DNA of 64,000 nt from Maridesulfovibrio sp. Its GTDB lineage: Bacteria > Desulfobacterota > Desulfovibrionia > Desulfovibrionales > Desulfovibrionaceae. Positions 1 through 9,204 of this stretch are shown here, piece by piece (position 1 is the first letter of the stretch; every line of letters begins with the position of its first letter). The DNA lies in the NCBI RefSeq assembly GCF_963666665.1, contig NZ_OY762999.1, positions 3,692,001 to 3,756,000 of the forward strand, read 5' to 3'. Under the pieces are notes generated by a model, which did not search any database, had not been told where the DNA came from, and saw only the letters and a program-made list of their open reading frames with translations. The position numbers were made by a program, and so were the translations under genes.

Positions 1-2
1 GC

Positions 3-3000
3 GGTGTTGCCGGAGGCGAAGTTGGTAAGGATTTCATTGCTAAGCTGGAACAGATCACCGGACGCGAGATTGCCGCAAGTATTGATGATACCGGGAATAC
101 TGAAGCAGGTGGCAACTGGCTGCTTGAGGAAGGCGGGGTTGATCTTGCGCAAGTTTATTTTGATAGTGGGAAGTTGGGTGAGTTTGATGGGGTGTTGGCT
201 ACTGACTCAATTATAATTAATTTGAATTATGGCGGTACCCCACAAACTTTGTATGACGTTGATGGGGATGGATATTATGAGATTGATACTACTGAAAAAT
301 TGGTTGCTTTGTCACAAACAACAAATAAAACAGCAGACTGGTCCCGTAACTATGAACTAACAGGCGATATTCGTTTTAGCTCGGATGTGCTTAGTGTTGA
401 TTGGGATGGAGATGGAATGCCGTCTGACATGATAGGTTTTAGGCCGATTGGTTATCACACGGGGAATAAAGCTTCATTTGAGGGAACGGCCTTTAGCGGT
501 AAGTTTAATGGTAATGATCATACAATATACAATTTATATACTAACCGCAAATTATATTATTATACGGGTTTGTTTGGGTATGTTGAAAATGCAAAAATAT
601 TTGCGCTAAATGTAACGGGAACGATATACGGAAGGACTTACACAGGTGGTCTAGTAGGAAAAGCAACTAACTCAATAATTGAAAAATGTTCCTTTGGTGG
701 AGCGGTTCAAGGGTCTGGCTATTACGCAGGTGGATTAGTTGGTTTGCTATATAGCTCGTCTACAATAGAAAATTGTTCTTCAAAAGGTAGTGTGACTGGC
801 GGTTATTGGGCTGGAGGATTAGTTGGTGGAGCTTCAGGGATCTCAACAGCATCTATTGTAAGAAGTTCTTCTTCGTCGACAGTTGACTGTGGCATTGGGG
901 CTGGCGGACTTGCTGGTGTAATTTCTGGTTCAAATTTTATTAGTGACAGCTTTTCGAGTGGCAATGTCAATGGTGAAGCTGCAACTGGTGGGCTTGTTGC
1001 TGAGACACGAGGATCTAGCTCTGTAAGATTTAGTTATTCAACCAGTAGAGTTGATGGAAAGCAATCTGTTGGTGGGTTGATAGGTCAAATGCATGACTCA
1101 AGTTATGTTTCAAATAGCTATTCTTCAGGAATAGTAAATGGAGAAAAAAGTGTTGGCGGTTTAGTTGGAAGGAGCAGTGCAAATAATAAAATTACAAATA
1201 ACTACGCTCTTAATAGTCAGGTAAATGGGGATACTGATGTCGGTAGAGTTGTAGGGTTGTTGTTAGGGGCTTCACTTTCAAATAATCATGCTAATAGGGC
1301 AATGCGTGTGACAGGAGGCTCTGTTAGTGCCAAAAGCTTGAGTGGTATTGATGGCGCAAACATATCAAACTCTCCTTACAATGCTTACAAAGACTGGGAT
1401 CAAACATTATGGGAATTTCCCTCATCACATAATGATCACCCCACCCTAAGGCCAGACAGGATTGTACTTCCAAATCCTGACACTACTTCTGCTCCCAGCA
1501 ACACCGAAGCATCAAGCGATAGCCCCAATGACAGCTCTTCTTCTGTAACACATGTTGTCGACACAAGTAATCATTCGTCTTCGAATGGAAAAGATATCAC
1601 AGTTAAAGAATATGCAAGTAATTTGAATAAGAAATATAAAAATGAGGAAATTGACCGTAATCAGCTAGTAGATGAGTATATTGAAGGTTTGATTAAATAT
1701 AACGACGACACCGATGATCCTAGTTCAAAGGCATTACGTCCAGACAAAGCCAGTGCTGCATGGGTGCAGCTTCGGGGGGGGGATGCTGATGGTGAGGCCT
1801 CTGAAGCTGCAAAGATAATTTTCGATAATCTACATTACGACGACACTGAAAAAAATAAAGATAAAACTTCGCTTACACCTGAAGAAAAAAAGATAGCAGA
1901 AGCTAACAATAAAAAAACAAAGAAATTAAATAGAGAAATCAAAATCCTTGAAAAACTTTATTCTGATCGCGGAAAGTCGTTTGACAGTGAGCAGTTTATT
2001 GATCTCTTTCTTGATGAAGATATAACCACCAGCGATAGAGTTTGGCGTATAATTAAGAATATAGAAGGGGACTCAACAACTAGCCAAAAAAGGATAAATA
2101 AGATTATTTATGGCGACGGAGCGAATTTGTTCGATGAGATTTATTTTGACACGGACAATAGTTTGGTTTTTTTGAAACAAAAAGATGTAAAGAAGATATT
2201 CAATTCTTATAATAAGAAAAGTAAACTGAAAGAACTGATACTGAACAGTGATGTGAATCCAGCTGATGCGCAAAAGGAAATTATAAACTTGAAAGATGAC
2301 AAATCTTCTAGTGATTATATCAGGGTCCATGGGGATATTTATAACTATAGCACGAACAAGGTAGCATACCTTGATGGAGATAGTGTTGTTTATAAGGATA
2401 TTGCTGAATTAAAAAATAATTTCAATGAAGATTTATACATAAAGCAAAATTCTGAAATGACTAAGGATGCATTGGAGGGTATATATGGTAAGGCTAGTGA
2501 GGATGTTACTGCATTTAGAAGTTTTATAAAAAAAGATGGTTCGTATAAGCAAGTATATTCGGCTAGCGACTCTCTTCAATGTGTAGCATTGATTAAGTCT
2601 GTAGTTTATTCTGTTACAGATAAAGCACCAAGTGGAAGTTTAGGTAATGGAAGATATGTCTATAGTGAGGTCGGAGATAAATCACATGGCTTGTTTGGAG
2701 ATGGACAAGATGCAAGTTCGGCAGTCGAACCTCCTAAAGAAGGTGCTGTAATATCATTTCACCGCAGTAATTCTAAAAGAGTAGACACTGTAGGGCATGT
2801 AGGAATAGTGCGATCACAAACAGAACTGACAGATCATCCAGGGGTGTATAAGCTAGAAATTTTTGATCAAAACGACAACCCTAATAATGTCGTGTTTATT
2901 AAATTAGAAACTAAAGAGATATTAAATGACAATGGTGAAAAAGTAACTGTAGATGACGGTTTTATCACCGTTGCAGACCCAGAAACCCAAAAAAAATCAT

Positions 3001-3047
3001 CTCTTGAGCTTTCTGGTTGGGCAGACCCAAAGGATTTAAGTGAATAA
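3..3047 (+). CDS. Giant exoprotein, 3' part: DUF4347 end, GLUG repeats, CHAP-like peptidase domain
   Basis: The frame is open from base 3, so the 5' end lies outside the window; the first ATG in frame (174) is not a credible start. The first ~55 codons match the end of a DUF4347 domain, as found in the giant protein at 17523. Next come two Asp-rich loops (DVDGDGYYEI, DWDGDGMPSD) that could bind calcium, then about eight GLUG-type repeats (recurring GGLVG) to about codon 400 counted from 174. A low-complexity Ser/Thr/Asp linker and a charged helical region follow. The C-terminus resembles a CHAP cysteine amidase/peptidase: QCVALIK with Cys 803 and GHVGIV with His 875 (numbering from 174), then a Asp/Asn-containing strand. 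No RTX repeats or type I C-terminal signal are visible. It is probably exported by the five genes directly downstream, with tolC starting at its stop codon. The CHAP call is by motif only. The gene is AT-rich compared with its neighbours. Confidence 0.75.
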   Translation, partial: GVAGGEVGKDFIAKLEQITGREIAASIDDTGNTEAGGNWLLEEGGVDLAQVYFDSGKLGEFDGVLATDSIIINLNYGGTPQTLYDVDGDGYYEIDTTEKLVALSQTTNKTADWSRNYELTGDIRFSSDVLSVDWDGDGMPSDMIGFRPIGYHTGNKASFEGTAFSGKFNGNDHTIYNLYTNRKLYYYTGLFGYVENAKIFALNVTGTIYGRTYTGGLVGKATNSIIEKCSFGGAVQGSGYYAGGLVGLLYSSSTIENCSSKGSVTGGYWAGGLVGGASGISTASIVRSSSSSTVDCGIGAGGLAGVISGSNFISDSFSSGNVNGEAATGGLVAETRGSSSVRFSYSTSRVDGKQSVGGLIGQMHDSSYVSNSYSSGIVNGEKSVGGLVGRSSANNKITNNYALNSQVNGDTDVGRVVGLLLGASLSNNHANRAMRVTGGSVSAKSLSGIDGANISNSPYNAYKDWDQTLWEFPSSHNDHPTLRPDRIVLPNPDTTSAPSNTEASSDSPNDSSSSVTHVVDTSNHSSSNGKDITVKEYASNLNKKYKNEEIDRNQLVDEYIEGLIKYNDDTDDPSSKALRPDKASAAWVQLRGGDADGEASEAAKIIFDNLHYDDTEKNKDKTSLTPEEKKIAEANNKKTKKLNREIKILEKLYSDRGKSFDSEQFIDLFLDEDITTSDRVWRIIKNIEGDSTTSQKRINKIIYGDGANLFDEIYFDTDNSLVFLKQKDVKKIFNSYNKKSKLKELILNSDVNPADAQKEIINLKDDKSSSDYIRVHGDIYNYSTNKVAYLDGDSVVYKDIAELKNNFNEDLYIKQNSEMTKDALEGIYGKASEDVTAFRSFIKKDGSYKQVYSASDSLQCVALIKSVVYSVTDKAPSGSLGNGRYVYSEVGDKSHGLFGDGQDASSAVEPPKEGAVISFHRSNSKRVDTVGHVGIVRSQTELTDHPGVYKLEIFDQNDNPNNVVFIKLETKEILNDNGEKVTVDDGFITVADPETQKKSSLELSGWADPKDLSE

Positions 3048-3048
3048 C

Positions 3049-4569
3049 ATGCGTCTCTTTTTGATAAATATACTACTAGTGTTCCTACTCCTCACAGCCT
3101 GCGGCCCCAAAACCGGCACAGAAATGAGGAACGAGAATCTGGCTAAGGACCTCTCCTTCACCCAACAAGCTGAGATGACCCTTTCGGGTCAGCACACAAA
3201 TGCCACTGCGGATAAAGCAGGTGAAGCCATTATGGGCAGGGCTATTTCTCTAAGAGAAGCCATTGATTATGCCCTGAAGCATAACCTTGATGCGGCGGTA
3301 TCCGAACATCAGGTTGCTGTGCAGCGCGAAGTGCTGACCGGATCGTACTGGCGCATGCTTCCTTCCCTAATGGGTAATGCGGAATTTTCCACGCAGGATT
3401 GGTATACTCCCAGTTCTTCCAAGAGTTGGGAAAGCGGACAGCAATCTCTGGAACCTTCCATTTCGCACGATCTGGAGACTTCTACCCAGTCTGTGGAATT
3501 GTCATGGAACCTGCTTAATCTGGCGGTTGATTTCCAGCGCACATTTCAGTCCAAAGCACAGCTTGGCATGAGCAAGCAACTGCTTAAGCGTGTGAAACAG
3601 AACCTGATTGTAAGTGTTATTCAGGCTTACATGCGCTGCGCCATTGCCAAGGATGCCAAAGACCGGGCTGATGACCTGATTGCCCGTGCTTTGAAGCGGC
3701 AGGAAATTATTATCAAACAGATGAAAGCCGGGAGCCAGAAAAAGAAAGATGCTTTGAATGGCCAGATTTCAATCATCAAACTTCGTGATAGCGTTCGCCG
3801 CTATGAATATGATTACCGTCAGGCCAAGAAGGAACTTGCACAACTGCTGGGTCTTGCACCTGCTGCGCAATTTACGATTGAAGGTATCAACCTTGCCGAT
3901 GTTCCCAATGAAATGGCTATGAACCTTCCGGCATGGGAAAAGGAAGCACTGACATCGCGCCCTGAAATGTTTGAGATGGACCTTAGGGAAGACGAGGCCG
4001 TACGTGAGGCGGATATAGCTCTTACCCAGATGTTCCCGACCCTGACTCCTTTTGCCCGCTACAGCCGCGATGACAACTCATATATGTCACGCCACCAGTG
4101 GTGCAATGTTGGACTGCGCGTATCATGGGATCTATTTACCATTCCGCGTCTTTCTTCCGAACAGCAGACGGGTATGAAACGGGCTGCGGTGGTGCGTAAA
4201 CAGCGGCAGGCACAGGCTCTGGCTGTTCTTGTACAGTTGAACTTGGCTGCCATTGAATATAGTGACGCCTACGAATCCCTTGGCATAGCTACCGAGCTTG
4301 AACAGAGCCAGAAAGAACTTCAGGATGTGATTGATCGGGAAGTTAAAGCTGGTACTGGCGAGAGTGAAAGTATTTTGTTGCAGACCAACCAGCAGTATCT
4401 TGAAGCTCGTGTAAAAAGGCTGCGCGCATATTCAGATCTGATCATTGCCAAGGCAAAAATTTACAATTCAATGGGCCGTAGCTTCGACCAGCAGGACTTG
4501 ACCGCCACCGGCGGAATCGTCCTCAAACATGCTGAAGCCGAGGATGATATGTCCTACGCCCTGAAATAG
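3049..4569 (+). CDS. TolC-family outer-membrane efflux lipoprotein (secretion locus 1)
   Basis: About 506 residues, the usual size of an outer-membrane factor. A hydrophobic signal ends in LLTACG, a lipobox, so the mature protein should be lipid-anchored. The rest has the two-fold TolC pattern: long amphipathic helices (around 75-130 and 190-270, repeated in the C-half) and the RPEM motif typical of the second repeat. It should form the outer-membrane/periplasmic conduit for the adaptors encoded downstream. A GTG at 3040 is an alternative start overlapping the stop of the upstream gene; ATG 3049 leaves a clean signal peptide. The paralogue at 27123 belongs to locus 2. Operon membership is inferred from the zero-length gap to the giant gene. 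Confidence 0.88.
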   Translation: MRLFLINILLVFLLLTACGPKTGTEMRNENLAKDLSFTQQAEMTLSGQHTNATADKAGEAIMGRAISLREAIDYALKHNLDAAVSEHQVAVQREVLTGSYWRMLPSLMGNAEFSTQDWYTPSSSKSWESGQQSLEPSISHDLETSTQSVELSWNLLNLAVDFQRTFQSKAQLGMSKQLLKRVKQNLIVSVIQAYMRCAIAKDAKDRADDLIARALKRQEIIIKQMKAGSQKKKDALNGQISIIKLRDSVRRYEYDYRQAKKELAQLLGLAPAAQFTIEGINLADVPNEMAMNLPAWEKEALTSRPEMFEMDLREDEAVREADIALTQMFPTLTPFARYSRDDNSYMSRHQWCNVGLRVSWDLFTIPRLSSEQQTGMKRAAVVRKQRQAQALAVLVQLNLAAIEYSDAYESLGIATELEQSQKELQDVIDREVKAGTGESESILLQTNQQYLEARVKRLRAYSDLIIAKAKIYNSMGRSFDQQDLTATGGIVLKHAEAEDDMSYALK

Positions 4570-4586
4570 ATTAAAACAAACAATGC

Positions 4587-4617
4587 AGCCGGGTTATCCT
4601 TCTGGGATTTCCCGGCT
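4587..4617 (+). terminator. Hairpin between tolC-like and HlyD-like genes
   Basis: AGCCGGG (4587-4593) pairs with CCCGGCT (4611-4617) and is followed by a T-rich stretch (attattttg). It looks like an intrinsic terminator or attenuator that could set the ratio of outer-membrane factor to adaptors within locus 1. Confidence 0.6.
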
Positions 4618-4638
4618 ATTATTTTGTAATTGAGCGAT

Positions 4639-5457
4639 ATGATAAAATTGATTCCAGCCCTAATCCTGATTGCATTGCAACTGGCATTTGTGCCTGCTGT
4701 ATTTGCCGGAAATTCGTCACTACCTTCCTTCCCAGATTTCTCGGAACAGGACGCAAAGATAGACGCTGAATCCCACAAATCCCCGCAGAGTACATATAGC
4801 GTAGTCTTCTATCCGCGTAAGGAAGTAATCCTTTCCGCAGAGGTTGAATCTACAGTCAGTCATATTGCAAAGGAGTTTGGGCAGTCTTTTAAAAAGGGGC
4901 AGGTGTTGATTAAGCTCGACCCGCAGATATTCATCTGGAGGCAGGACAAAGCCAAGGCCATGCATGCCGAGGCCGCAGCAACTTTCAAGGTTACTGAAGA
5001 ACTGTATCAGGATAAATCGCGATCCATCATCGATTTGGAAAAAGCACGGGCAGAATTGAGCATTGCCAAGGCCAATATGCGGATTGCAGGCAAGGAAGTC
5101 AGCTTCTGTACCATTACGGCCCCTTATTCTGGACGGGTTGAAAAACTGCTGGTTGATGAACGGGAATGGGTGGAGGCGGGCACTCCGCTGATCAAGATTG
5201 TCAGCGACTCAGTGCTGCTGGCCCGCACGCTAGTCCCGTGGAACGTGCTGAAGTCCTTTCCCATTGGGAAGCAGGTAACTATAGAACTTACCAATGGCGA
5301 GACTGTGACAGGAAAGGTCTCCCATGTGGGCGCGGTCATGGATTCCGCCAGCCAGACCTTTGAAGTGAAGATCGAGGTGCCTAATTCAAAACGGAAGCTG
5401 AAATGCGGCATGACCGGCCACATTCCCATGCCTGTAGATGAGGTTGCCACGCGATGA
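4639..5457 (+). CDS. HlyD/RND-type periplasmic adaptor (secretion locus 1)
   Basis: About 272 residues beginning with a Sec signal (hydrophobic segment ending in VFAG). The body has the adaptor layout: an N-terminal beta strand, half of a biotinyl-lipoyl domain (the segment around VSHIAKEFGQSFKKGQVLIKL), a short alpha-hairpin, the second lipoyl half (TITAPYSGRVEKLLVDEREWVEAGTPLIKIV) and a beta-barrel ending in a GMTGHI strand. It is shorter than classical HlyD, with a compact hairpin. Its ATGA stop overlaps the start of the GAF-HlyD gene at 5454, implying translational coupling. TTG 4630 is an alternative start. It should bridge the inner-membrane HlyD fusions and the TolC-like protein. Confidence 0.85.
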   Translation: MIKLIPALILIALQLAFVPAVFAGNSSLPSFPDFSEQDAKIDAESHKSPQSTYSVVFYPRKEVILSAEVESTVSHIAKEFGQSFKKGQVLIKLDPQIFIWRQDKAKAMHAEAAATFKVTEELYQDKSRSIIDLEKARAELSIAKANMRIAGKEVSFCTITAPYSGRVEKLLVDEREWVEAGTPLIKIVSDSVLLARTLVPWNVLKSFPIGKQVTIELTNGETVTGKVSHVGAVMDSASQTFEVKIEVPNSKRKLKCGMTGHIPMPVDEVATR

Positions 5458-6809
5458 GTAGCGAACAGCACCCGGCAATGATCCTGCACCAGCTTACTAC
5501 TGAATTTTTGGCGGCAGAGGATAAAAAACAACTTTATTTTCGGCTGCTCAACCGTTCCATTTCTCTCTGTGGATACAAGCGGGCGGTGCTGTTCAAGGTT
5601 GATGGTAAGCGTGCAAAATTTCAGGCTGTATCTGGTAAATCCGGAGTGGACAGCTATTCCGAGATGGTCGAGAAATGGGAGAAGCTGGCCTCATCCGTCA
5701 CTGAAAAAGATAGCCCGCAACAGCTGAGCGTAAGCTCTTTTCCTGCTAAAGAAGCGGCGCACTGGCAATTCCTCAGCGACCATACCAACGGCCTTTCCGT
5801 ATACTGGCTGCCCATAAAGCCGTGGGGCAAAACCAGATACGTTCTCTGGTTCGAACGCTGGGAGCAGGATGAATGGGCCGAACGGGATCTGCAGCTGCTC
5901 AGCCTTGTAGGTGTCAGCGCAAAATCTGCTTTTGAGCGGCTGGAGCCGGAAACATTATGCCGCCGCATAAGCGGGAAGCTTTTCAGCTGGCGGCGGTTTT
6001 TGGTTTCCATTGTTGTTCTGTTGGCAGTGCTACTCTCGTGGCGGGTTCCTCTTCGGGTCGTCGCACCGTGTGAAATAATTCCGGAAGATCCGTTTATTGT
6101 TACCGCACCTCTTTCCGGTGTTGTTTCCGAAGTCTTTGTCGAATCCGGTGATCAAGTAAAAGTGGGCAGTCAGCTTTTTGGTTATGATCCCCGTGTGGTT
6201 AATGAAGAGTTAAAAATAGCTCAGCACCAAGTAAATATGCTTGAAACCACCATGACGAATACCGGATTCGAAGCGCTAAAACGTGCAAAAGCCAAAGCTG
6301 AGCTTTCCATCCTCAGGTTTCGTTTGGAGCAGGAAAAAATCAGGTTGCAGATGGCGGAATATCGGGCCTCCATGTTAAATGTCAGGGCGGATGTTCCCGG
6401 CTCAATCATCGTGGATAATCCTGATGAATGGCGTGGCAGGCCAGTCGAAGTTGGGCAGAAGGTGCTCATGGTGGTTGATCCGCAGAACATCAACCTGCGC
6501 ATCTGGCTTCCAGAAGCGGATAATGTGAATTTCAGCAACAGCACCGAAGTGAAAGTGTTGCTCAATGCTTTTCCTGATGACTCATTAAATGCGCATCTAA
6601 AATACGTGGCTCAGAGTGTTTCCGTGAGTCCTGAAGGTGTCCCTTCGGTTATGGCGGAAGGAACCTTTGCTGATCTTGCTGACAGGGCAGATGAAAAGCT
6701 AAGGATCGGCTTGAAAGGGTCGGCTGTGCTTTATGGTGATAAAGTGTCGGTTGCCTACTGGTTGTTGCGCAAACCGTGGGCTTCGGCTCGAAGAATAATG
6801 GGAATTTAA
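5454..6809 (+). CDS. GAF domain-HlyD fusion membrane protein (secretion locus 1)
   Basis: 451 residues. The N-terminal ~175 residues look like a cytoplasmic GAF domain, starting with a helix around ILHQLTTEFLAAEDKKQLYFRLLN. A single transmembrane segment follows (about 181-199, FLVSIVVLLAVLLSWRVPL), then a periplasmic HlyD part: lipoyl half (TAPLSGVVSEVFVESGDQVKVGSQLF), helical hairpin, second half and a beta-barrel. A sensory GAF domain fused to an export adaptor is unusual and suggests that export is gated by a cytoplasmic signal, or that the domain is structural. The same fusion recurs at 29513 in locus 2. Its start overlaps the previous stop, and the DUF3467-like gene follows 12 bp downstream with a good ribosome site (aaaggag). 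Confidence 0.85.
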   Translation: MSSEQHPAMILHQLTTEFLAAEDKKQLYFRLLNRSISLCGYKRAVLFKVDGKRAKFQAVSGKSGVDSYSEMVEKWEKLASSVTEKDSPQQLSVSSFPAKEAAHWQFLSDHTNGLSVYWLPIKPWGKTRYVLWFERWEQDEWAERDLQLLSLVGVSAKSAFERLEPETLCRRISGKLFSWRRFLVSIVVLLAVLLSWRVPLRVVAPCEIIPEDPFIVTAPLSGVVSEVFVESGDQVKVGSQLFGYDPRVVNEELKIAQHQVNMLETTMTNTGFEALKRAKAKAELSILRFRLEQEKIRLQMAEYRASMLNVRADVPGSIIVDNPDEWRGRPVEVGQKVLMVVDPQNINLRIWLPEADNVNFSNSTEVKVLLNAFPDDSLNAHLKYVAQSVSVSPEGVPSVMAEGTFADLADRADEKLRIGLKGSAVLYGDKVSVAYWLLRKPWASARRIMGI

Positions 6810-6821
6810 AGGAGAAAAGAT

Positions 6822-7088
6822 ATGGCAGACGAAAGCAATGATCTCAAAGTGGTTATCCCCAACGATCTCGACTACAAGTTCCGTGATTTTTTTAATGTAA
6901 ATGCTTCCGCTACGGAAGTGGTTATCGAAATGGGTAATGTGCATCGCTCGGTGCAGAATGAAGCCGTGCTCCGTGATCGCGTTGTGTTCTCCATTCCCGG
7001 AGCAATCCAGCTCAAGGACGCGCTGAATTCCGCCCTTGCAGAAGTGGAACGCCAGATCCGGGAAGCATCAGAAAACAACAAAGGCTGA
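6822..7088 (+). CDS. Small DUF3467-like protein within secretion locus 1
   Basis: 88 residues, no signal peptide or membrane segment, acidic N-terminus and a C-terminal amphipathic helix (IQLKDALNSALAEVERQI). The core (a FFNVNASATEVVIEMG-like strand pair, then RVVFSIPGA before the helix) resembles the DUF3467 pattern of two strands, a variable loop and a 'hVhSP..A..h..aL' helix; the assignment is tentative. The ribosome site AAGGAG precedes ATG 6822. It lies between the GAF-HlyD gene and the M50 gene, whose start (7093) is 4 bp beyond its stop, so it is part of the operon. No counterpart is present in locus 2. It could be an adaptor or chaperone for the giant substrate, but that is a guess. 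Confidence 0.7.
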   Translation: MADESNDLKVVIPNDLDYKFRDFFNVNASATEVVIEMGNVHRSVQNEAVLRDRVVFSIPGAIQLKDALNSALAEVERQIREASENNKG

Positions 7089-7092
7089 TCTT

Positions 7093-9204
7093 ATGATTTC
7101 AGGGGACACCCCCCTTCCGGTCCTGCGCCCGGACCTAGAGATTATTCCGGGCCCCAAAGCCCATGACGGCTCACCGACAACGGTTGTTTATGATCCTCTT
7201 GCAAGATCGTATAACCGTTTTTCGTGGTTTGAGTTTGCGGTAATCAGATTGTTGGGACAGCCGCACACTCTGGATGAAGTGGTTGCCTTGCTGGATCGGG
7301 ATACAACCATGAGTCCTACGGTCGAGGACGTCCTGAAAGTTTGTCAGGAACTGGTGCAACAAGGATTGACTGTAAACACTCTTATCCAGCAACCGGAACA
7401 GCTTGAAAAGGAAGTAAAAGCCAGAACGCCGCACTGGTTCAAATGGCTTTTGCACCATTATTTGTACTTCCGTATCCCTCTTTTACGCCCTGATGCTTTT
7501 CTTGGTAAGACAATCAGCTTCGTGTGTCCGTTGGCCTCCACTACGGCCTTTGCCTTATACTTTATTTGCGGAATTGTGGGTTTGATTCTGGTCAGCATGC
7601 GCCATGAGCAATTCTTCCATACCTTTCAGTATTTTTTCAACATCAAAGGGTTGCTCTATTACGGCACAGCCATAACACTCGTAAAAATTATTCACGAATT
7701 CTCGCACGCCTACACTGCCAAAGCGCACGGATTAAGGGTCCCGGTAATGGGTGTGGCCTTCATCGTACTCTGGCCGGTGGCTTATTGCGATGTAACCGAT
7801 GCCTGGCGTATACCTAAGCAGCGAGAACGACTGCCAGTAGCCGCAGCCGGGATAATCGCGGAATTGGTTATTGCCGGGTTTTGTCTCGTAGGCTGGGCCA
7901 GCACACAGCCGGGATTGCTGAACAGTCTGTTCTTCGTAGTCTCCACGGCATCGCTTATTTCTACTTTGCTGGTAAACCTGAACCCGGCCATGAGTTTTGA
8001 TGGTTATTATCTTTTCATGGATGTCTCAGGTATCGATAACCTGCGCTCAAGGTCTTTTAATTATCTGCGCTGGTTGTTTCGTACCTCCTGTCTTGGGATG
8101 CAGCTCGTTGCCTCGGAGAAGCCCAAAGGCTGGCGCAAATTTCTATATGTCACATATTCCATATATTCATGGGCATACCGTTTCTTTCTATATATCGGTA
8201 TCGCCGTTCTGGTTTACTATAAGTTCACCAAGCTGCTGGGGATATTCCTGTTTCTGGTAGAAGTCTGGTGGTTTATCGCCCTGCCCATCGTCAAGGAGAT
8301 TTCATCCGTGATAAAAATGCGCAAAATGCTTATTTTCAATGCCCGATTGATCACCTTTTTGTTGCTGTTCGTTGCGTTGACAGCGTGGCTCGTCTGGCCC
8401 CGTGCTCACACCCACTACTTCCCTGCCGTGGTCGAAGCACGCAACCTACAGCAGATTTACGCACCTTTCTCCGGTGTTGTGACTGAGATCAGCGGTAGTC
8501 GTGGAAAAGAAGTCAAAGTTGGTGATGAAATATTGAGTATAGCATCTGCTCCTTTACGGGCGGAGATAAGTGAGCTGTCCTTGCAGGAAAAGATTCTGGA
8601 TACCGAAGCGCAGCTTATGTTTATACAGCACAACTTTTCCGCGATTCCCCAAAAGGAAGAGGAAAAACACCAAGTTGCTTCCAGATTGCAAGGCATCAAA
8701 AAACGGCAGGAATTATACGATATTTCCGCGCAGGTATCAGGAACAATCACGGAATGGGACCGCAATCTACGCATCGGACAACATGTACAGCAGAACCAGA
8801 TTTTCGGAAGAATCGTTAACCCTGACGATTTATATTTTGCAGCCTACATCCCGGAAGAGAAAGTGGCCCAATTAACCGAAGGGGAAACAGCCCAGTTTTA
8901 TCCAGAAACAGGCGCTGAAGCCGTTCCGGGCACCATAATAAGAATCAGCAAAAGCAAAACAGACTCAACTCGCCATATTGCTCTCACTTCACTGGCTTCT
9001 GGAGAGATTCCCGCCGCACAGGACAGCTATGGTAACACCTCCCTGCTTGAAGCGCGGTATGTGGTTGAAGTTAAACCGGATGGTCCAATTTCACTTCCGC
9101 TTGGCAAAAGTGGAAAAATACGCATGAAGACAGCTACCAGATCATATATTGTCGACCTGTGGCATAAGGTTTACCGGACTCTGGTTAAGGAGAGTAATTT
9201 TTAG
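7093..9204 (+). CDS. PqqD-like / M50 site-2-type metalloprotease / HlyD fusion (secretion locus 1)
   Basis: 703 residues from ATG 7093; an earlier in-frame ATG at 7036 lies inside the upstream gene. An N-terminal ~110-residue soluble region resembles a PqqD-like winged helix (TVVYDPLARSYNRFSWFEFAVIRLL). A polytopic membrane domain follows with the M50 zinc motif HEFSH (residues 201-205) and the second motif NPAMSFDG (297-304, Asp 303 the likely third ligand). After the last membrane segments (about 425-445) comes a periplasmic HlyD-like part starting with YAPFSGVVTEISG and ending in a barrel. Both M50 motifs are intact, so proteolysis is plausible. Proteins of this layout also occur near lantibiotic-type exporters (YydH-like). 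Here it may be the inner-membrane component that recognises, processes or moves the giant substrate; no ATPase is encoded nearby. Confidence 0.85.
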   Translation: MISGDTPLPVLRPDLEIIPGPKAHDGSPTTVVYDPLARSYNRFSWFEFAVIRLLGQPHTLDEVVALLDRDTTMSPTVEDVLKVCQELVQQGLTVNTLIQQPEQLEKEVKARTPHWFKWLLHHYLYFRIPLLRPDAFLGKTISFVCPLASTTAFALYFICGIVGLILVSMRHEQFFHTFQYFFNIKGLLYYGTAITLVKIIHEFSHAYTAKAHGLRVPVMGVAFIVLWPVAYCDVTDAWRIPKQRERLPVAAAGIIAELVIAGFCLVGWASTQPGLLNSLFFVVSTASLISTLLVNLNPAMSFDGYYLFMDVSGIDNLRSRSFNYLRWLFRTSCLGMQLVASEKPKGWRKFLYVTYSIYSWAYRFFLYIGIAVLVYYKFTKLLGIFLFLVEVWWFIALPIVKEISSVIKMRKMLIFNARLITFLLLFVALTAWLVWPRAHTHYFPAVVEARNLQQIYAPFSGVVTEISGSRGKEVKVGDEILSIASAPLRAEISELSLQEKILDTEAQLMFIQHNFSAIPQKEEEKHQVASRLQGIKKRQELYDISAQVSGTITEWDRNLRIGQHVQQNQIFGRIVNPDDLYFAAYIPEEKVAQLTEGETAQFYPETGAEAVPGTIIRISKSKTDSTRHIALTSLASGEIPAAQDSYGNTSLLEARYVVEVKPDGPISLPLGKSGKIRMKTATRSYIVDLWHKVYRTLVKESNF

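Noticed and set aside
1..9204. Type I secretion system
   Set aside because: No ABC transporter gene and no RTX or C-terminal type I signal on the giant protein, although HlyD and TolC relatives are present.
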